64,000 bases of DNA from JABSSA01 sp039960995 (GTDB lineage Bacteria; Pseudomonadota; Alphaproteobacteria; Rhodobacterales; Rhodobacteraceae), in assembly GCA_039960995.1 (NCBI GenBank), contig JBDVKF010000006.1, forward strand, positions 292,150-356,149, given 5' to 3'. The notes beneath the pieces are model-generated. The model did no database searches, was not told the DNA's origin, and was given only the letters and a program-made list of their open reading frames with translations. The position numbers were made by a program, and so were the translations under genes. Shown here piece by piece: positions 25,690 to 34,254 of this stretch (its first letter is position 1; every line of letters begins with the position of its first letter).

Positions 25690-26306
25690 GCGGGGGTGAT
25701 CCTTGCCGTCAGGATGCGCAAAGAAGCCGCCCCAAACAAGACACCAAACCCGGCGTCAAAGACCCGACTGGCGCGGGCATAGGCGCGCGCGATCTGCGGA
25801 ATTGAAAACAGCAGGGCGTATCCCCAAAACACGCTCATCGAAACGGCAATCAGAGACGCGAACAGCGACCATACCTCCATCGCAGAGGCTTGCGCAGGCA
25901 AAGCGATGGCGTAAATTGCGCCCCATCCAAGGATCGCCTTTGGGTTTGTTAGATGCAGCAACAGGCCTTTGACAAACAAACGTCCACTGCTTGACGTGGC
26001 AGCATTTGGCACCCGACCGAACCACGCACTTCGCAAAGATTTGAAGGCAAGCCACAACAGATAAGCCGCGCCAACATACCGGATTAATTCAAAGATCCAG
26101 ACATGTGCCAGCATCAGGGCCGACATGCCCAAGCCTGCAGCGGTTCCCCAACTGGCCGATCCGGCGACAACGCCTGATGCCATCGCCAGCCCCGCAATGC
26201 GCCCCTGCGCCATGGATGTGCCAGATATGGCAAGCGTGGCCGGTCCAGGGCTGCCACCGGCAAGGGCCCAGCCCAAAAGGATAATCCAAAGTTCAGCTGT
26301 CATCAC
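25686..26306 (-). CDS. LysE/RhtB-family amino-acid exporter
   Basis: 206 residues, about six membrane helices. The conserved N-terminal ALAGGSPGPATLAISG stretch and KGLLLHLTNPKAILGW are diagnostic for LysE. It lies between pdxJ and acpS with an ATGA overlap to acpS, so it drives or shares acpS translation. This insertion into an otherwise conserved gene order is the odd point. Substrate unknown. Confidence 0.88.
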   Translation of the reverse strand: MMTAELWIILLGWALAGGSPGPATLAISGTSMAQGRIAGLAMASGVVAGSASWGTAAGLGMSALMLAHVWIFELIRYVGAAYLLWLAFKSLRSAWFGRVPNAATSSSGRLFVKGLLLHLTNPKAILGWGAIYAIALPAQASAMEVWSLFASLIAVSMSVFWGYALLFSIPQIARAYARASRVFDAGFGVLFGAASLRILTARITPA

Positions 26307-26372
26307 GCGTCTGCTTAGGGGTGGGGTGATTCATAAGAGGGTTCAATTCAGTCGTGTTACGGTCAAGGGGTC

Positions 26373-27125
26373 TCATGCAAGGCGTGCCTCGTCCATCAGG
26401 CGGCGCATTTCGCGGATTGCAGGATCTAGCCCAAGAAAGATCGCCTCTCCGATCAGAAAATGCCCGATGTTCAGCTCGCGTACCTCAGGAAAGGCGGCGA
26501 CGGGTTTCACGGTTTCATAGGTCAGTCCGTGACCCACATGCACCTCAAGGCCAAGCGAGTGCCCAAAGGTCGACATCTCCTTGAGGGCCTCAAGTTCGCG
26601 GTCGCGGTCTTCAAATCGGCCTTCATGATGGGCGTCGCAATACGCGCCGGAATGCAATTCGATCACCTGCGCACCGATGCGGTGGGCGGCTTCGATCTGG
26701 CGCATATCGGCAGCGATGAATATGGACACACGGCACCCCGCATCCCGCAACGGGGCGATGAAATGCGCCAGCTTGTTTTCTTCGCGCGCGACTTCCAGCC
26801 CGCCTTCGGTTGTGCGTTCTTCGCGCTTTTCCGGAACGATGCACACGGCGTGGGGTTTGTGGCGCAACGCGATCTTTTGCATTTCATCCGTCGCGGCCAT
26901 TTCGAAATTCAGGGGCACGTTCAGCGTGTCCATCAGACCATCAATATCCGCATCCGAGATGTGGCGGCGGTCTTCGCGCAAATGCGCGGTGATCCCGTCA
27001 GCGCCTGCCTCTTCAGCAATACGTGCGGCGCGCAAAGGGTCCGGTGTGTCGCCACCCCGCGCATTGCGGACAGTCGCCACATGGTCGATATTCACGCCAA
27101 GGCGCAATTTGGGCTGATCGTTCAT
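26373..27125 (-). CDS. pdxJ: Pyridoxine 5'-phosphate synthase
   Basis: Final step of DXP-dependent vitamin B6 synthesis: condenses 1-deoxyxylulose 5-phosphate with 3-amino-2-oxopropyl phosphate. 250 residues from ATG 27125. Signatures: LRLGVNIDHVATVRNARGG, CIVPEKREERTTEGG, and VHVGHGLTYETV near the end. TIM barrel, cytoplasmic. Separated from the LysE gene by about 66 bases. Confidence 0.97.
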   Translation of the reverse strand: MNDQPKLRLGVNIDHVATVRNARGGDTPDPLRAARIAEEAGADGITAHLREDRRHISDADIDGLMDTLNVPLNFEMAATDEMQKIALRHKPHAVCIVPEKREERTTEGGLEVAREENKLAHFIAPLRDAGCRVSIFIAADMRQIEAAHRIGAQVIELHSGAYCDAHHEGRFEDRDRELEALKEMSTFGHSLGLEVHVGHGLTYETVKPVAAFPEVRELNIGHFLIGEAIFLGLDPAIREMRRLMDEARLA

Positions 27126-27259
27126 TGGAACCTCTGACTGGTCTTGTTGTGTCCAATCTAGACATTGCGTCACGAAAGACCAGATGCAGCAGGCCATGGC
27201 GTAGGTTTGGTCCTGCGATCAATGCGCGCGCCACTGGCGCGGCGATGTCGTACCAGCCC

Positions 27260-27937
27260 TTATTCAGCGGGGTCGCGGCCTTCGGGTTTGTTTCTGACCT
27301 TGGCCTTGGCGGCGGCTGCCTTTTCACGCAAGGCGTCAAATTTCGCTTTGATATTGCCGCGTCTGCGATGCTGATACACGCGGATCAAAGGGACAGAAAT
27401 ATAGTAACAAATCCAGGCAACAATCGCGCCGGGGATCAATCCGCCCACAAGATAGGGAAAGAACACCTCGTCATAAAAGGTGGACAGACCACGCCAGTCG
27501 GTCGGGCCACCAAAGATCACAGCCTTGAGGTTAAACCACAGGTCATGACCCGCATCGACGAATTTACCACCAAAGGATCGTTCTGTTTCTGCGGACATAC
27601 GTGTGCCCAACAGCCAGTGACCAGTCTGCATCGAGACCATGCCAATCGGCACATACGTCAATGGATTGCCAAAGAACGTCGCCATCAAAGACGCAAGGAT
27701 GTTGCCACGCATTGTCTTGGCAATAAACATCGCGACAAAGAAATGTAGTCCGTAGAAGGGTGTGAAAGTCGTGAACACACCTGCCCAAATACCACGCGCA
27801 ATACGGTCGGGGCTGTCGGGCAAGCGGCGCACACGGTGTTTGACATAGTGAAAGGCCCGCGCCCAACCCCCGCGCGGCCAAATAAAATCCCGGATGGCGC
27901 CCATCCAAGTTTTTGGATCGCGGCGTTTAAAAACCAC
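27260..27937 (-). CDS. DUF2062 membrane protein
   Basis: 225 residues. The family block DSPDRIARGIWAGVFTTFTPFYGLHFF is followed by two or three hydrophobic helices (IAKTMRGNILASLMATFFGNPLTYVPI; YLVGGLIPGAIVAWICYYI). A C-terminal basic helix is cytoplasmic. Function unknown; it sits next to spoT in many Rhodobacterales, 14 bases downstream of it here, so co-transcribed. Confidence 0.85.
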   Translation of the reverse strand: MVFKRRDPKTWMGAIRDFIWPRGGWARAFHYVKHRVRRLPDSPDRIARGIWAGVFTTFTPFYGLHFFVAMFIAKTMRGNILASLMATFFGNPLTYVPIGMVSMQTGHWLLGTRMSAETERSFGGKFVDAGHDLWFNLKAVIFGGPTDWRGLSTFYDEVFFPYLVGGLIPGAIVAWICYYISVPLIRVYQHRRRGNIKAKFDALREKAAAAKAKVRNKPEGRDPAE

Positions 27938-27951
27938 GCGCGTTCCTTTCC

Positions 27952-30102
27952 CTACTTTGCATCAGACCACATAGTCTGAGCCAATTCCGCTTTGGCCACA
28001 TCACGGTAACGAATTACCGAGGCCACATCGCTATCCGCTTCCAACGCTGAAACCAACGTATGCAAGTGTTGTGCGTCCCTAAGTTCCACATAGATCAGCA
28101 AACGGTAAAAGTCAGGTTTGCGATCAGTAAATTCTAGGTTAGAAATATTTGCTTCTGCTTCTCCAACCAATGTGCATATCCGGCCCAATACGCCTGCGTC
28201 GTTTCCGATAGTCACATCAAGCGTGGCACCGTGGACAGCAGGATGTTTGCCATCCTGCCAATGCAAGTCCAGCCACCGTTCTGGCTGATCCTCATAATCG
28301 ACCATGCGATCACAGTCGATCGCGTGCACTATAACACCTTGGCCACGAAATGTGACCCCAACGATGCGTTCACCCGGTAAAGGTTCACAGCATTTCGCCC
28401 GGTGATAGCTTTGCCCCGGTAAAAGACCGATAACAGCAGCCCGCGCATCAATTTCCGCACCGGGCTTGGGGGCCAGATCCGGGTACACCGCTTGCACCAC
28501 TTCGCGACCCGTCAATTCGGCAGAGCCAAGGCGCGCAAGAACTTCGTCGCCACTGGACAGGCGCAAATGCCGCCCGGCGGTCGTCAGGGCCTTGTCAGTT
28601 GCCTTCTTACCCACATGCAAAAAGGCCGAGCGGGCCAGTTCGCGCCCCAATGTGATCAGACGTTCGCGATCCGCTTCGCGCAAGGACCGGCGAATGGCAG
28701 ACTTGGCTTTTCCGGTTGTCGCAATCTCAAGCCAAGTGGCTTGGGGTGTTTGCCCCGTGGCCGTGATGACTTCGACAGATTGGCCATTGCGCAGACGCGT
28801 CCAAAGCGGCACGCGCATGTGGTCGACCTTTGCACCAACACAGGCATTCCCGATACGGGTGTGGATGGCATAGGCAAAATCAATGGGGGTCGCGCCTTTG
28901 GGCAGTTTGACCACCTCGCCCTTGGGCGTGAAACAAAAGACCTGATCCGAATACATCTCAAGCTTGACCGCCTCGAGGAAATCTTCGTGGTCTTCTTCGG
29001 CGTCAAATTGTTCGGTCAGCTGGCTGATCCATTTGGCCGGATCAACCGCAAACGGGTTCAACGAACGCACGCCATCGCGATAAGACCAATGCGCCGCAAC
29101 ACCTGTTTCCGCCACATCGTGCATCTGACGCGTTCTGATTTGCACCTCGACACGTTTGCCGTCGCGACCAGACACAGTCGTATGGATCGACCGATACCCG
29201 TTGGTTTTGGGTTGGCTGATATAATCCTTAAAGCGCCCCGGTACCGCACGCCACCGTTGGTGAATTGTCCCTAAGGTGCGGTAACAATCTTCTTCGCTGT
29301 CGGTGATGATGCGAAAGCCGTAAATGTCTGACAGCCGCGAAAACGATTGATCCTTTTGCTGCATCTTGCGCCAGATTGAATATGGCTTTTTGGCACGACC
29401 AAACACCTCGGCTTCGACGCCGGCCTTGTCCAATTCGTGGCGCATATCACCTGTGATGCGTTGGATCACGTCACCTGTCTCGCGTTGCAATGTTACGAAC
29501 CGGCGCATAATCGACTGGCGCCCATCCGGGTTCAAAACCTTGAAGGACAGATCCTCAAGTTCTTCACGCATCCATTGCATGCCCATGCGGCCAGCTAATG
29601 GCGCAAATATGTCCATTGTTTCACGGGCCTTTTGTGCCTGCTTTTCCGCACGTTGGAATTTGATCGTCCGCATGTTGTGCAAACGGTCGGCCAGCTTCAC
29701 GAGAATCACCCGCAGATCTTTGGACATCGCCATGAACAGCTTGCGAAAGTTCTCGGCCTGCTTGGTTTCCACATTGGACAGTTGCAGGTTCGTCAACTTG
29801 GTCACACCGTCCACAAGGCTGGCGACCTCATCCCCGAACAATTCGGCAATTTCGCCATAATTGGCTTTGGTGTCTTCGATCGTATCATGCAACAGCGCAG
29901 TGATGATCGTCGCATCATCCAATCGCTGCTCTGTCAGGATCGACGCCACAGTCGCTGGATGCGAAAAATAGGGCTCGCCGGATTTACGCAGCTGCCCTTC
30001 GTGCATGGTCGCACCAAAATCATACGCCGCGCTGATCAGCACGGCGTTGGTTTTAGGATTATAGTTGCGGACAAGTGCGATAAGGTCTTCTGCAGAAATC
30101 AT
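27952..30102 (-). CDS. spoT: Bifunctional (p)ppGpp synthetase/hydrolase
   Basis: Stringent-response enzyme. 716 residues: HD hydrolase domain (YFSHPATVAS, ALLHDTIEDT, KLADRLHNMRTI, all metal ligands present), RelA/SpoT synthetase domain (YRSIHTTVSG), TGS domain (CFTPKGEVVKLPKGATPIDF), and a C-terminal ACT domain (LDVTIGNDAGVLGRICTLVGEAEANI). Both catalytic halves look intact, so it is a Rel/Spo-type single enzyme, as usual in alphaproteobacteria. Follows rpoZ by 23 bases. Confidence 0.97.
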   Translation of the reverse strand: MISAEDLIALVRNYNPKTNAVLISAAYDFGATMHEGQLRKSGEPYFSHPATVASILTEQRLDDATIITALLHDTIEDTKANYGEIAELFGDEVASLVDGVTKLTNLQLSNVETKQAENFRKLFMAMSKDLRVILVKLADRLHNMRTIKFQRAEKQAQKARETMDIFAPLAGRMGMQWMREELEDLSFKVLNPDGRQSIMRRFVTLQRETGDVIQRITGDMRHELDKAGVEAEVFGRAKKPYSIWRKMQQKDQSFSRLSDIYGFRIITDSEEDCYRTLGTIHQRWRAVPGRFKDYISQPKTNGYRSIHTTVSGRDGKRVEVQIRTRQMHDVAETGVAAHWSYRDGVRSLNPFAVDPAKWISQLTEQFDAEEDHEDFLEAVKLEMYSDQVFCFTPKGEVVKLPKGATPIDFAYAIHTRIGNACVGAKVDHMRVPLWTRLRNGQSVEVITATGQTPQATWLEIATTGKAKSAIRRSLREADRERLITLGRELARSAFLHVGKKATDKALTTAGRHLRLSSGDEVLARLGSAELTGREVVQAVYPDLAPKPGAEIDARAAVIGLLPGQSYHRAKCCEPLPGERIVGVTFRGQGVIVHAIDCDRMVDYEDQPERWLDLHWQDGKHPAVHGATLDVTIGNDAGVLGRICTLVGEAEANISNLEFTDRKPDFYRLLIYVELRDAQHLHTLVSALEADSDVASVIRYRDVAKAELAQTMWSDAK

Positions 30103-30125
30103 CGCGATGCGCCGCTAATAAGGGG

Positions 30126-30479
30126 TTAACCTTGGCCTTGAGCCGCCATCAGCTGCCTGAGCAGCATCTCTTCGGACATTCCGTCATCTTCCGGCTTGTC
30201 CTGTTCGGCGCCCATCAACAACGCCATTGCGTCGTCTTCGGCTTCATCGACTTCGATCTGAGTCTGGTTCGATTCGATCAAACGTTCGCGCAATTCTTCG
30301 GCGCTTTGCGTTTCATCTGCAATCTCGCGCAGAGCTACGACAGGGTTCTTGTCGTTGTCACGCTCAATAGAAATCCGTGCACCAGCAGATACTTCGCGCG
30401 CACGATGTGCCGCCAGCATCACCAGTTCAAACCGGTTAGGGACTTTGTCTACGCAATCTTCGACGGTCACGCGAGCCAT
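30126..30479 (-). CDS. rpoZ: RNA polymerase omega subunit
   Basis: 117 residues from ATG 30479 (AGGAG upstream). ARVTVEDCVDKVPNRFELVMLAAHRAREVSAG is the conserved omega core; it helps fold beta' and contributes to the ppGpp site on polymerase, which fits its pairing with spoT. The acidic C-terminal extension (EVDEAEDDAM onward) is longer than in E. coli. Confidence 0.97.
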   Translation of the reverse strand: MARVTVEDCVDKVPNRFELVMLAAHRAREVSAGARISIERDNDKNPVVALREIADETQSAEELRERLIESNQTQIEVDEAEDDAMALLMGAEQDKPEDDGMSEEMLLRQLMAAQGQG

Positions 30480-30557
30480 ATGGCGCTCCTGACTTGGGCA
30501 TGGAAATGAGAAAGTGTATCTAAGCGCCTTTGAGGAGGTTGGCAAGCAGTGTTTGCT

Positions 30558-31172
30558 TTATTCATAGAGCCGGACTTCGTCTTTTAGATAGCTTGGCAGC
30601 GCGTCGCACATCTGTTGCACAGACTTCCCCAAAACCGGGTGCTGCCAGTCTGGCGCCACATCAGACAATGGTACCAAGACAAATGCACGTTCATGTAGCC
30701 TTGGGTGAGGCAGAATCAATTGATGTGGAGCCGTCTGACTTTGCAGTTCTGGCGGTAAATTCATCCAGTCTTTTAGCGTCTTCTCATCAGGCTCGATTGA
30801 GTCGCCCCAAGCCAATAAATCAAGATCGAGCGTCCGCGGGGACCAACGTTCGGTTCTTTTCCGCCCAAATTCCGCTTCTATACTGTGTAGGATTTGCAAC
30901 ACTTCGGCTGCGGTCGTATTGTCAATCTCGCAGTCCACAACAGCGTTGGCAAAATCCGGGCCATTCCCAGTCGGATACGCCGGAGTCTTGTAAATCGCGC
31001 TTTTTTTGCGAATCACTACCCCGTTAACCTTCAGTGCATCTATGGCTGCTAACACCGTGTCTAAGGGGCTACCTAAGGCAGAAACTTGATTTGACCCCAC
31101 GGCAACCAGGCCATTTGACACAACTTGTGGCAGAATTTTCATCGTTTTCCCCGGAGAAGTGTCTTGCGACAT
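30558..31172 (-). CDS. folK: 6-hydroxymethyl-7,8-dihydropterin pyrophosphokinase
   Basis: Folate pathway enzyme transferring pyrophosphate to hydroxymethyl-dihydropterin. 204 residues: LVAVGSNQVSALGSPLDTVLAA, then the signature RWSPRTLDLDLLAWGD, then LPHPRLHERAFVLVPL. The N-terminus is about 20 residues longer than usual. ATG 31172 has AAGGGA 8 bases upstream; an internal ATG at 31142 with GGGGA is an alternative. Divergent from the NYN gene, with a CtrA box between them. Confidence 0.93.
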   Translation of the reverse strand: MSQDTSPGKTMKILPQVVSNGLVAVGSNQVSALGSPLDTVLAAIDALKVNGVVIRKKSAIYKTPAYPTGNGPDFANAVVDCEIDNTTAAEVLQILHSIEAEFGRKRTERWSPRTLDLDLLAWGDSIEPDEKTLKDWMNLPPELQSQTAPHQLILPHPRLHERAFVLVPLSDVAPDWQHPVLGKSVQQMCDALPSYLKDEVRLYE

Positions 31173-31205
31173 TGTTTAAATCCCTTATCTCTTAGAATTA
31201 CTCGC

Positions 31206-31221
31206 TTAACCATTCATTAAC
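31206..31221. promoter_or_regulatory. CtrA-type box TTAA-N7-TTAAC
   Basis: TTAACCATTCATTAAC matches the full CtrA consensus TTAA-N7-TTAAC exactly. It lies 49 bases upstream of the NYN-domain gene and 34 bases from the folK start, in their divergent promoter region. CtrA is the alphaproteobacterial cell-cycle/motility response regulator. No other perfect site was noticed in the window. Confidence 0.65.
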
Positions 31222-31269
31222 CACTCACGGGAACAACGAGCGGGTCCGACATTTTCGGAAGGACATTTG

Positions 31270-31842
31270 ATGTTTTACAAGGACGAACGGCTTGCGCTGT
31301 TCATAGACGGTTCGAATCTATACGCGGCTGCCAAGTCGCTTGGGTTCGATATCGACTATAAACTGTTGAGGCATGAATTCATGCGTCGCGGTAAAATGGT
31401 ACGTGCTTTTTACTATACGGCTCTGCTGGAGAATGACGAGTATTCGCCCATTCGACCTTTGGTTGATTGGCTGAACTACAACGGGTTCACAATGGTAACA
31501 AAGCCAGCCAAAGAATACACCGACAGTCAGGGACGGCGTAAGGTGAAAGGTAACATGGATATCGAGCTCGCAGTCGATGCCATGGAACTCGCACCACGCG
31601 TTGACCACATTGTGCTTTTTTCAGGCGACGGGGACTTTAGACCGCTTGTTGAAAGCCTACAGCGTCAAGGTGTACGGGTTTCGGTTGTTTCGACTATTCG
31701 AAGCCAACCGCCAATGATTGCAGATGAGTTGCGCCGTCAGGCCGACAATTTCATCGAGCTGGATGAGTTAAAGGACGTTGTTGGCCGCCCTCCTCGTGAG
31801 GATATGCCAGAACGCCCAAGTCCAGTGGCTGTGGAATCCTAA
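31270..31842 (+). CDS. NYN-domain (LabA/DUF88-like) protein, probable RNase
   Basis: 190 residues from ATG 31270 (GGA upstream). PIN-like NYN fold: LALFIDGSNLYAAAKSLG (first Asp), GNMDIELAVDAMELAP (second Asp), HIVLFSGDGDFRPLVESL (third Asp pair) and the strand VRVSVVST. The clustered Asp residues suggest metal-dependent RNA cleavage. The C-terminus is a short Pro-rich tail. Monocistronic behind the CtrA box, so possibly cell-cycle regulated (inference). Target RNA unknown. Confidence 0.88.
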   Translation: MFYKDERLALFIDGSNLYAAAKSLGFDIDYKLLRHEFMRRGKMVRAFYYTALLENDEYSPIRPLVDWLNYNGFTMVTKPAKEYTDSQGRRKVKGNMDIELAVDAMELAPRVDHIVLFSGDGDFRPLVESLQRQGVRVSVVSTIRSQPPMIADELRRQADNFIELDELKDVVGRPPREDMPERPSPVAVES

Positions 31843-32190
31843 GTCCGTAGCAATCAACTCAGGTCAAGGCCTGAGCATAAAATCCAGTCTTGCGCGCTTG
31901 CCCCAAATTCCTGAACGCAAGACTGGCCAATACACATGAAACACCGCACGCCACGGCGCGCGTGATGTCCCATTGTTCCCAAATCGCCAGCCCTTTGCAG
32001 GAAATGATGCGTCATATAGCAAAGGCCAGCTTTTTCGTCTCAACGACTGCATCCGCTTGGGCGAATGACAGCTTTCGAAGCTGACCAATCAAAACAATTG
32101 TGTCTCTGAAAATACTACTTTGACGAGACATATTTTCGTCAAATTCCTCACTTACAGATTGGGCAAGCCTGCGTTTAAGGAGAACTAGGT
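31843..32190. repeat. Gap with two inverted repeats
   Basis: CTCAGG-TCAAGG-CCTGAG (31858-31875) could end the NYN transcript, though it lacks a T run. A perfect 11-base inverted repeat, CCAGTCTTGCG (31884-31894) and CGCAAGACTGG (31916-31926), follows with a 21-base spacer. The rest is AT-richer; minus-strand frames there have no start signal, and one (32030-32190) could be a gene fragment but is not recognised. Confidence 0.5.
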
Positions 32191-32688
32191 TTGACCAATG
32201 TACCCCAAGAAGATCTGAACGAACCAATGTGGTTTCAGTTTTCTGGTCACAAGGATTCCCGCGCTGACATTGAAGAGAACGTGAATTCTTTCAGCGGAAA
32301 AACCTTCTTGAGCTCATTAAAGCAAACGCTTTTGGAGAACGGTTGGACAGAAAGCACGGAACGGTACGACAGCGACATCTTTGCCGAGGATTGGGGCTGG
32401 TGTGTCTTCTTGCGCCATGAGGAGGCACTAATGATGCTCGGCACACATGTGCTTTCCGACGACGATTTGTCAGAGGATGAGGGACATCTCAAATACCTCG
32501 ATGAAGACTGGATCGATTGCGGCATTAGCGTCGAACACTTCCACAAGCGCACATTGGGCGATCGCTTGCGTGGTCGCAACAAAGCCGACCCAGCCGTTCA
32601 TGAAAGTGCTTTCAAGTCGATTTGGAACACGCTGTCTGGCCGTGACGACATCCGTGACCTCTCTTCGCGACCTCCAGGAGACTCATAG
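32191..32688 (+). CDS. Hypothetical acidic cytoplasmic protein, TTG start
   Basis: 165 residues if read from TTG 32191, which has AAGGAGA about 8 bases upstream; the next ATG (32227) has no comparable site. Strongly acidic, rich in Trp and Asp (SDIFAEDWGWCVFLRHEE, LSDDDLSEDEGHLKYLDEDW), no signal peptide or membrane segment. Not recognised; the overall look (small Trp-rich acidic domain) recalls SMI1/KNR4- or immunity-type proteins but this is weak. No toxin-like neighbour. Confidence 0.6.
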   Translation: MTNVPQEDLNEPMWFQFSGHKDSRADIEENVNSFSGKTFLSSLKQTLLENGWTESTERYDSDIFAEDWGWCVFLRHEEALMMLGTHVLSDDDLSEDEGHLKYLDEDWIDCGISVEHFHKRTLGDRLRGRNKADPAVHESAFKSIWNTLSGRDDIRDLSSRPPGDS

Positions 32689-32786
32689 AGGTCGTCGAAA
32701 CTTCAAATGATCAAAGGAGTGGGCCCGGTGTGTCTGGACGATACACGCCGGAATGATTAGCTAGGGCAGGATTGTTGGAGCCAACT

Positions 32787-33737
32787 ATGACCAAACCCGC
32801 CTTGACCCTTTATCTGGCCGCGCCGCGCGGATTTTGCGCCGGTGTGGATCGTGCGATCAAGATCGTCGAGATGGCGCTGGGCAAATGGGGGGCGCCTGTA
32901 TATGTGCGCCACGAGATCGTTCACAACAAATATGTGGTCGACGATCTGTGCGACAAAGGCGCGGTCTTTGTCGAAGAACTGGATGAATGCCCCGATGATC
33001 GCCCGGTTATCTTTTCGGCGCACGGTGTGCCAAAGGCGGTTCCTGCGGCGGCGGCCAAACGCGAGATGGTGTTTGTCGATGCCACCTGCCCATTGGTCAG
33101 CAAGGTCCACATCGAAGCGGCGCGCCATTCCGACAAAGGGCTGCAAATGATCATGATCGGGCATGAAGGACACCCCGAAACGATTGGCACCATGGGCCAG
33201 CTGCCAGAGGGCGAGGTGCTGTTGGTCGAAACCGTCGCAGATGTCGAAACCGTTGAGGTCAGAGATCCGGAACAGTTGGCCTATGTGACGCAAACGACCT
33301 TGTCTGTGGATGACACCGCAGATATCGTGGCCGCCTTAAACGTGCGCTTCCCCGCGATTGTCGGACCGCACAAAGAAGACATCTGTTACGCGACCACCAA
33401 CCGCCAAGAGGCGGTCAAGGCGATGGCCCCGAAATGCGACGCCATTCTGGTTGTCGGTGCGCCCAATTCCTCAAACTCAAAACGTCTGGTCGAAGTCGGC
33501 GCGCGCGCCGGGTGCAAATACGCGCAGCTGGTGCAACGCGCGGCAGACATCGACTGGCGCGCCTTGCAGGGGATCACAAGTATCGGGATCACGGCGGGCG
33601 CATCCGCCCCGGAAATCCTGATCAACGAAGTCGTTGACGCATTCAGTGCCCATTACGATGTACGCGTGGAAAAGGTCGAAACCGCAGTCGAGAACGTGGA
33701 ATTCAAAGTCCCACGTGTTTTGCGCGAAACCGCGTGA
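32787..33737 (+). CDS. ispH: 4-hydroxy-3-methylbut-2-enyl diphosphate reductase
   Basis: Last enzyme of the MEP isoprenoid pathway; makes IPP and DMAPP with a [4Fe-4S] cluster. 316 residues: PRGFCAGVDRAIKI (first cluster Cys), VDATCPLVSKVH (second), KEDICYATTNRQEAVK (third), and GAPNSSNSKRLVEV. ATG 32787 follows TTGGAG. First gene of a plus-strand run with overlapping junctions to the downstream GNAT gene. Confidence 0.97.
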   Translation: MTKPALTLYLAAPRGFCAGVDRAIKIVEMALGKWGAPVYVRHEIVHNKYVVDDLCDKGAVFVEELDECPDDRPVIFSAHGVPKAVPAAAAKREMVFVDATCPLVSKVHIEAARHSDKGLQMIMIGHEGHPETIGTMGQLPEGEVLLVETVADVETVEVRDPEQLAYVTQTTLSVDDTADIVAALNVRFPAIVGPHKEDICYATTNRQEAVKAMAPKCDAILVVGAPNSSNSKRLVEVGARAGCKYAQLVQRAADIDWRALQGITSIGITAGASAPEILINEVVDAFSAHYDVRVEKVETAVENVEFKVPRVLRETA

Positions 33738-34234
33738 TCATTCGCGACGAACATATCGACGACGCAGATACTCTGCATCAACTGACCTATGATGCTTTCA
33801 AACCGATGACCTTCAGCGACGACAGCGAAGCCGACTGCCTGCGCCAATTGCGGGCTGACGGGGATCTGCATATTTCGCTGGTCGCGGTGCAGGATGATGA
33901 CATCATCGGTCATGCGGCCTTTTCGCCAGCCTCTATCGGGACAAGTGCGGATCGTTGGTATGCGCTTGGTCCCATTTCCGTGCGCGCGGATCGTCAAAGA
34001 CAAGGCATTGGGCGCGCTTTGATCGCCGAAGGGCTTGCGCGCCTGCGTGACATGCAAGCACCGGGATACGTTTTGACGGGCAACCCAGATGTCTATGCCA
34101 GTTCCGGATTTCGCAGAAATGGCCAGCTGACCTATGGCGATGTGCCGGTTAAATATATTCAATACATTTGTTTTTCCGACGCATCACCCGTTGGCGAAGT
34201 CACCTTTGCCCCCGGTTTGGCCGCGACCGGTTAG
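33734..34234 (+). CDS. GNAT acetyltransferase (YhbS-like)
   Basis: 166 residues from GTG 33734, overlapping the ispH stop as GTGA. GNAT features: LVAVQDDDIIGHAAFSP, LGPISVRADRQRQGIGRALIAEGL (acetyl-CoA loop RQGIGRAL), LTGNPDVYASSGF. The order fits the YhbS-type group (putative protein or small-molecule N-acetyltransferases). Substrate unknown; link to IspH probably positional. Confidence 0.87.
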   Translation: MIIRDEHIDDADTLHQLTYDAFKPMTFSDDSEADCLRQLRADGDLHISLVAVQDDDIIGHAAFSPASIGTSADRWYALGPISVRADRQRQGIGRALIAEGLARLRDMQAPGYVLTGNPDVYASSGFRRNGQLTYGDVPVKYIQYICFSDASPVGEVTFAPGLAATG

Positions 34235-34254
34235 GTCAGAAAGAAGGGCACAAC

